10,562 bases of DNA from Candidatus Dadabacteria bacterium (lineage in GTDB: Bacteria > Desulfobacterota_D > UBA1144 > Nemesobacterales > Nemesobacteraceae). The DNA lies in the NCBI GenBank assembly GCA_026709745.1, contig JAPOSJ010000106.1:1-10562 (forward strand), written 5' to 3'. Positions 6,731-10,562 of the stretch are shown one piece after another. The position numbers and the translations under genes are program-made. Each line of letters begins with the position of its first letter. Positions within the stretch are counted from its first letter, which is position 1. Below the pieces are notes generated by a model. That model was given only the letters and a program-made list of their open reading frames with translations. It made no database searches and was not told the origin of the DNA.

Positions 6731-8116
6731 TCATCCCATGCGGGACTTTTCGAGAATTCCGATAATCTCTTCAAGTCTTGAGACCTTTATCCTCGGCCTC
6801 CCCAGTTTTTCTCCTTTTTCCTTCTCAAATGAATCAACACGTAGCCATTCGTTATATGAGATGTGCTTTTCTTCAAGCAGTTGCTTTATGCTTTCAGGGG
6901 AAGTGAATTCAGGGTGCAGTGTATTTCCCCTTTCAATGTCTTCAATCATGCACTTCACGGTTTCCCCGGAATCGGTCTTGTTTGTGCCAATAACGCCTGT
7001 TGCCCCTCGCTTTATCCACCCGGTTGTGTAGAGCCCCTGAATCGGGTTGCCGCCTGTTTTGTCAAGCACTCTTCCTCTCTCATTGGGAATCACCCCGGAA
7101 TTTTTGTCAAACGGTACGTCCTGAAGGACTATTCCGCGGTACCCAACGGAGCGGAAAACCAGATCGGCGGGAATCTCTTCGATTTTATCTGTGGGACTGG
7201 GGCGCAGGGAACCGTCATCGGATCTGTAGAGCCTGTTTTTCACTATCTTGACACTTTTTACCCTGTTGTCTTTTCCAGCTGTTATTTCTATTGGAGAGAC
7301 AAGAAATCTTATGATGATCTTTTTTGATTTTGAAGGAACCCTTTCGGAAGCCTTCCTTATCATTTCTATTTTCATTCCGGCTGCCTTATTAACTCCACTT
7401 TCAAGGTCCTCAAGCGTAAGTGGGTCAGGCTGTGCTTCATCCGGCAGAACTAAAAGATCTGCATCCTCAAGATTTTCAAGTTCCCTGAGTTCCGGATTAG
7501 TAAAGGCCGCCTGTGCCGGGCCCCTTCTTCCAAGCATTTGTATTTCCTTTATTCTACTTGCAGCCAGTTTTTCAAGTGCGTAGTCGGCTATATCGGTTTT
7601 TTCCATTTCGCCTCTTGTGAGAGAAAGAATTCTCGCCACGTCCACCGCTACGTTTCCAACTCCGACTATGACGACCCTTTTTCCGGAAAAGTCAAAATCA
7701 AGATCTGTATATTCAAGGTGTGCATTGTACCAAGCTACAAACTCCGTTGCCGTATGACTTCCGGTGATATTTTCTCCGGGTATCTCCATCTTCCTGTCTG
7801 TCTGGGCACCGGTTGCGAAGACTATCTGGTGGTAGCGGCTTTGCAGATTGTCAAGCGTTACGTGTTTTCCGAATTCCACCAGTCCGAAGAACCTGAATCC
7901 GGGACTTGAGGCTATTTTGTCGTAAACTCTAGCCACGCTCTTTATCTTCTGATGGTCAGGTGCTACGCCGCTTCTGACGAGGCCGTGTGGGGTAGGCAGT
8001 TTCTCGAACATGTCTATGAAGACACGGTCGCCAAGCTTTTTCTGCAGATGTCCGGCCGCGTAGAATGCCGCCGGTCCCGATCCGACTATAGCGACTTTTA
8101 TTTTCTCAAGACTCAT
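6731..8116 (-). CDS. Ferredoxin-NADP+ reductase, FprA/adrenodoxin reductase type
   Basis: FAD enzyme that moves electrons between NADPH and ferredoxin or a similar small carrier. At 461 aa it is close to mycobacterial FprA. Residues from the ATG at 8116: FAD-binding VAIVGSGPAAFYAAGHL (8-24), then PTPHGLVRSGVAPDHQKIK (41-59), a typical NADPH-adrenodoxin reductase block; NADP-binding VIVGVGNVAVDVAR (149-162); LGRRGPAQAAFTNPELREL; and the C-terminal FAD-contacting GWIKRGATGVIGTNK (366-380). The ATG has no ribosome-binding site. An in-frame TTG at 8155 has AGGAG at good spacing and would add 13 residues, and a TTG at 8170 is also in frame. The coding end converges on the exoribonuclease, with ptsP divergent upstream. 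The TPP-riboswitch-like block just upstream suggests thiamine-linked control. No symbol is given because naming varies in this family. Confidence 0.95.
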   Translation of the reverse strand: MSLEKIKVAIVGSGPAAFYAAGHLQKKLGDRVFIDMFEKLPTPHGLVRSGVAPDHQKIKSVARVYDKIASSPGFRFFGLVEFGKHVTLDNLQSRYHQIVFATGAQTDRKMEIPGENITGSHTATEFVAWYNAHLEYTDLDFDFSGKRVVIVGVGNVAVDVARILSLTRGEMEKTDIADYALEKLAASRIKEIQMLGRRGPAQAAFTNPELRELENLEDADLLVLPDEAQPDPLTLEDLESGVNKAAGMKIEMIRKASERVPSKSKKIIIRFLVSPIEITAGKDNRVKSVKIVKNRLYRSDDGSLRPSPTDKIEEIPADLVFRSVGYRGIVLQDVPFDKNSGVIPNERGRVLDKTGGNPIQGLYTTGWIKRGATGVIGTNKTDSGETVKCMIEDIERGNTLHPEFTSPESIKQLLEEKHISYNEWLRVDSFEKEKGEKLGRPRIKVSRLEEIIGILEKSRMG

Positions 8117-8161
8117 GGCGTGGGAAGTATATATGCAATATCTGATAATTCCCAAATCTAT

Positions 8162-8309
8162 CTCCTGCAACGCTCTCGGTCATCATCCAGATCAGGTTTG
8201 CGAGTGAAGATTTGGGCCGGGCTTAATATGTTTGGATGGGGAAAACCGGGAAGAGCGACGGTATGTACTTACCCGTGTGAGCTTTTAAATAGTCCCTTAT
8301 TTTCACCCC
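8162..8309 (-). promoter_or_regulatory. TPP (thiamine) riboswitch-like leader of the reductase gene, degenerate
   Basis: On the minus strand AACCTGATCTGGATGATG (8198 down to 8181) matches the conserved 3' block of TPP riboswitches (ACCTGATCTGGATAATG-type) almost exactly. It is followed by ACCGAGAGCG and then GCAGGAG. UCUGG can pair with CC(G)AGA as a P5-like stem with one bulge, and CCUG with CAGG as a P4-like stem. Further 5', GGGGTG (8309-8304) and GCTCACAC (about 8283-8276) resemble the GGGGTGC and GCTGAGA elements, but the second is poor. The gap to the 3' block is about 80 bases, far longer than usual. The AGGAG at the aptamer's 3' end sits six bases before the TTG at 8155, so ligand-controlled translation is conceivable. 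The 3' block is strong and the whole aptamer is uncertain. Confidence 0.45.
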
Positions 8310-8323
8310 GCTGGACTGAATAG

Positions 8324-8332
8324 TGGTATAAT
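8324..8332 (+). promoter_or_regulatory. Extended -10 promoter for ptsP
   Basis: TGGTATAAT is a perfect extended -10 element (TGnTATAAT) 23 bases before the ptsP ATG, with only a weak -35 (TTCACC, 8302-8307), as expected for extended -10 promoters. The predicted leader is about 17 bases and includes GGAG (8347-8350), five bases before the start. The same bases read as TATTAT on the minus strand and might also serve the reductase. Confidence 0.6.
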
Positions 8333-8355
8333 ACTAAATTTTTTATGGAGACCTC

Positions 8356-10562
8356 ATGATTAAAGACCGTATGGAACCAGAGCATTTTCATCTCAAGGTT
8401 GTTCATGAGATAAGCGACCTGATCAACAAATCTACAGGTCTTAACACCATTCTGGGGAGGGTGGTCAGAAAAATATCGTCTTCTCTTCACTATGATGTCG
8501 TTTCCATATACGTCTGGGATGAGTTGAGAGAAGTTTTGAGACTTGCTGCCAACAGGGGTCTTAAAGTCAAATCGAAAAGCGAAATCTTTCTGCACTCTGA
8601 AGAAGGTCTTACCGGAATTGTTCATAAAACAAAGGTTTCCCTGATTGCCATGCCTGCTTCAAAGCACCCGAATTACAAGTATTTTCCTGAGATAGGCGAG
8701 GAGGAGTATGAAAGCTACATAGGTGTTCCGATAATGCTTCACGACATGTGCGTTGGGGTGCTTGTGGGACAGAATCGAACTCCCATGCAGATAACTCCGG
8801 CCGAACAGACACTTTTTCAGATTGTAGCATTACGACTTGCTGGGGTTCTGGAGGTTGCAAACACTCTTGATCGGCTGAAACCTCCCTCTATTGTAAAACA
8901 CGAGACGAGAACTTATCAGGGAAAAGGAGTTTCCGAGGGAGTAGCTCTGGGAAAAACAGTCACCTTTCGTGGGCTTTTCCGCCGAGTCTCCACTATGGAA
9001 ATGACGGCCGGCACTGCCGGGGCGGAGAAAAAAAGAGTCAGAAATTCCATAACAAATATATCTCGGGAACTTAAGAATACTATCCGGGAGATGGATTCGG
9101 AGGGCAAGCTATCGAAAAATGAAGTGGATATTTTTCGTTCCCATCTGATGATAGTGGACAGCGACGACATGCAGAAAGGCACAGGTAGCCTCATAGAGGA
9201 AAAGGGCATTTCAGCGGAGGCTGCCGTGGTTGAATACCTTGAATCTCAGGCTCTGCGTTTTGAGTCCCTGCCGGATTCCTATATGAGGGAGAGAGCTCAT
9301 GATTTCAGGGATATAGGTGAGAGAATTCTTCAGAATCTTACCCGTTCGAAGGATGAAAAGATTTCCGCTCCAAGCGATGGAGAACCTTTAATACTCGTGG
9401 CAAGGGAGATAGGCGTTTCTTTTGTCACTGCTGTCGAGGGCGAAATAGGGGGAATAGTTCTTGAAAAAGGCGGAGAGACTTCTCATGCGGTTATAGTAGC
9501 GAAATCGCTTGGGATTCCGGTAGTTGTGGGCATAGACAACATCGTGAACTTGGTAGATTCTGGGGATGACATGATAGTTGATGGAAGAAGTGGTTTCATT
9601 TTTACAAACCCCGACCAGGTGTTGAAGGATGAGTACCTAGCAGCGCGTGAGAAAGCCCTGAAGCTCCGCCATTTAATAGAAACCGAGGCTATAAGAAGTA
9701 CCGATGCAGGTATTGAAGTGGAGATAACGGCAAATATCGGAATTCCCGCGGATGTCGAGGTAGCCAGGCGCTATGGAATCAGAAGCGCCGGGCTTTTCAG
9801 GACGGAGTTTGCATTCTCGCGGTTTAAGAAGTGGCCGACTGCAAGGTCTCAGATAAAGATATACAAGGAGATCTCAGAAGGTTTTGTGGATGGGGTGACC
9901 ATAAGAACACTCGATGTGGGTTCTGACAAAGTGCTTTCCTATCTGGATATGCCCAAGGAAGAAAATCCACTTCTCGGTCTTCGCTCAATCCGATTTTCAA
10001 TGGAGTATCTTGATCTTTTCAGAGACCAGGTGAGATCCATTTTGCTTGCTGTAAAGAAAGGGAGCAATTTCAGGATTCTCCTTCCCATGATTTCAAATGT
10101 CTGGGAGGTTGAGACGGCGGTGCAGATAATTAATGAACTCTCTGCTGAAGTGAGTATAAATCGACTTGATATACCCAAGCTGGGGATAATGATGGAGGTT
10201 CCTGCTCTCTCCTACCAGTTTGATGACTACGCGGACCTCATAGACTTTGTTTCTGTCGGAACAAACGATCTCATACAGTACCTGCTCGCAGTGGACAGGA
10301 ATTCAAACGCGGTCGGGCATCTCTACTCCGCATTTCATCCTTCCGTTGTAAGAATACTTGACTCCACAAGGGAACAGGTACTCTCAAGTGGAAAGGAACT
10401 CTCCATTTGCGGAGAAATTGCGGGAGTTCCTTCCGGCACACTTTTGATACTGGCCCTCGGTTACCGTCATCTTAGCGTTTCACCGTTTCGGTTTCCATAT
10501 GTGAAATTTCTCTCTTCAAATCTTTCTGAACCCATGCTCGAGGAAATCAGGGCCCAGGTTCT
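8356..10562 (+). CDS. ptsP: PtsP: GAF-domain phosphoenolpyruvate-protein phosphotransferase (enzyme I of the nitrogen PTS), 3'-truncated by the window edge
   Basis: Takes phosphate from PEP onto its own histidine and passes it to an HPr-like protein (NPr/PtsO) in the regulatory nitrogen PTS. About 735 residues are visible. An N-terminal GAF domain (about 10-170: ISDLINKSTGLNTILGRVV, YIGVPIMLHDMCVGVLVGQN) is followed by the EI N-terminal part (about 185-310, beginning GKGVSEGVALGK). Next come the phosphorylated histidine His377 in GGETSHAVIVAKSLGIP and the PEP-binding barrel with Arg482 (FRTEF), Arg517 (RTLDVGSDK), NPLLGLRSIRF, GTNDLIQYLLAVDR (from 635) and the catalytic Cys685 in ICGEIAG. All key residues are intact. 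The frame is open to the right edge; probably only a few tens of residues are missing. The ATG has GGAG at good spacing and follows an extended -10 promoter. No HPr or EIIA gene is in the window; ptsI itself would lack the GAF domain. Confidence 0.95.
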   Translation, partial: MIKDRMEPEHFHLKVVHEISDLINKSTGLNTILGRVVRKISSSLHYDVVSIYVWDELREVLRLAANRGLKVKSKSEIFLHSEEGLTGIVHKTKVSLIAMPASKHPNYKYFPEIGEEEYESYIGVPIMLHDMCVGVLVGQNRTPMQITPAEQTLFQIVALRLAGVLEVANTLDRLKPPSIVKHETRTYQGKGVSEGVALGKTVTFRGLFRRVSTMEMTAGTAGAEKKRVRNSITNISRELKNTIREMDSEGKLSKNEVDIFRSHLMIVDSDDMQKGTGSLIEEKGISAEAAVVEYLESQALRFESLPDSYMRERAHDFRDIGERILQNLTRSKDEKISAPSDGEPLILVAREIGVSFVTAVEGEIGGIVLEKGGETSHAVIVAKSLGIPVVVGIDNIVNLVDSGDDMIVDGRSGFIFTNPDQVLKDEYLAAREKALKLRHLIETEAIRSTDAGIEVEITANIGIPADVEVARRYGIRSAGLFRTEFAFSRFKKWPTARSQIKIYKEISEGFVDGVTIRTLDVGSDKVLSYLDMPKEENPLLGLRSIRFSMEYLDLFRDQVRSILLAVKKGSNFRILLPMISNVWEVETAVQIINELSAEVSINRLDIPKLGIMMEVPALSYQFDDYADLIDFVSVGTNDLIQYLLAVDRNSNAVGHLYSAFHPSVVRILDSTREQVLSSGKELSICGEIAGVPSGTLLILALGYRHLSVSPFRFPYVKFLSSNLSEPMLEEIRAQV

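Noticed and set aside
6863..7909. Several plus-strand reading frames of 80-150 codons opposite the reductase
   Set aside because: They lie antisense to a strongly conserved flavoprotein frame and look like shadows; no recognisable motifs.
8210..8290. Intrinsic terminator on the plus strand between the divergent genes
   Set aside because: A hairpin (ACGGTA...TACCCGT) exists, but no plus-strand gene needs termination there and no T-run follows it directly.

Overview
The window comes from an uncultured-looking bacterium. It appears to be made of two compositionally different parts. The left part (about 1-1880) is GC-rich and writes arginine mostly with CGN codons. It holds the 3' part of a cobinamide amidohydrolase gene (cbiZ) overlapping a complete cbiB, which is a corrinoid salvage and remodelling pair. 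A short stretch resembling the 3' half of a cobalamin riboswitch follows.

An AT-rich, gene-free stretch of about 400 bases comes next (about 1880-2291). It carries a perfect 16-bp tandem repeat and a second imperfect repeat. From 2292 onward the DNA has moderate GC and uses many AGA/AGG and ATA codons. It encodes housekeeping genes on the plus strand: rdgB (noncanonical purine NTP pyrophosphatase), pyrG (CTP synthase) and an RNase II/R-family exoribonuclease. These look like a nucleotide and RNA turnover cluster. A convergent ferredoxin-NADP+ reductase of the FprA/adrenodoxin reductase type follows on the minus strand. A divergent ptsP (GAF domain plus PTS enzyme I) runs off the right edge.

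The 239-bp gap between the reductase and ptsP holds an extended -10 promoter for ptsP. On the minus strand, directly before the reductase, it holds a strong match to the conserved 3' block of a TPP (thiamine) riboswitch. A PtsP with a GAF domain points to a Gram-negative lineage with a nitrogen-type PTS, such as a proteobacterial, Dadabacteria-like or related candidate phylum. I cannot fix the taxon from sequence alone. The abrupt change in codon use near 1.9 kb means that horizontal transfer, or a chimeric contig, should be considered for the cobamide genes.

I see no CRISPR array, tRNA, rRNA, transposase or phage gene. The genes are recognisable families. The more interesting signals lie in the leaders and repeats: two riboswitch-like blocks, a 19-bp repeat that brackets the unusual C-terminal extension of CbiZ, and the composition break.
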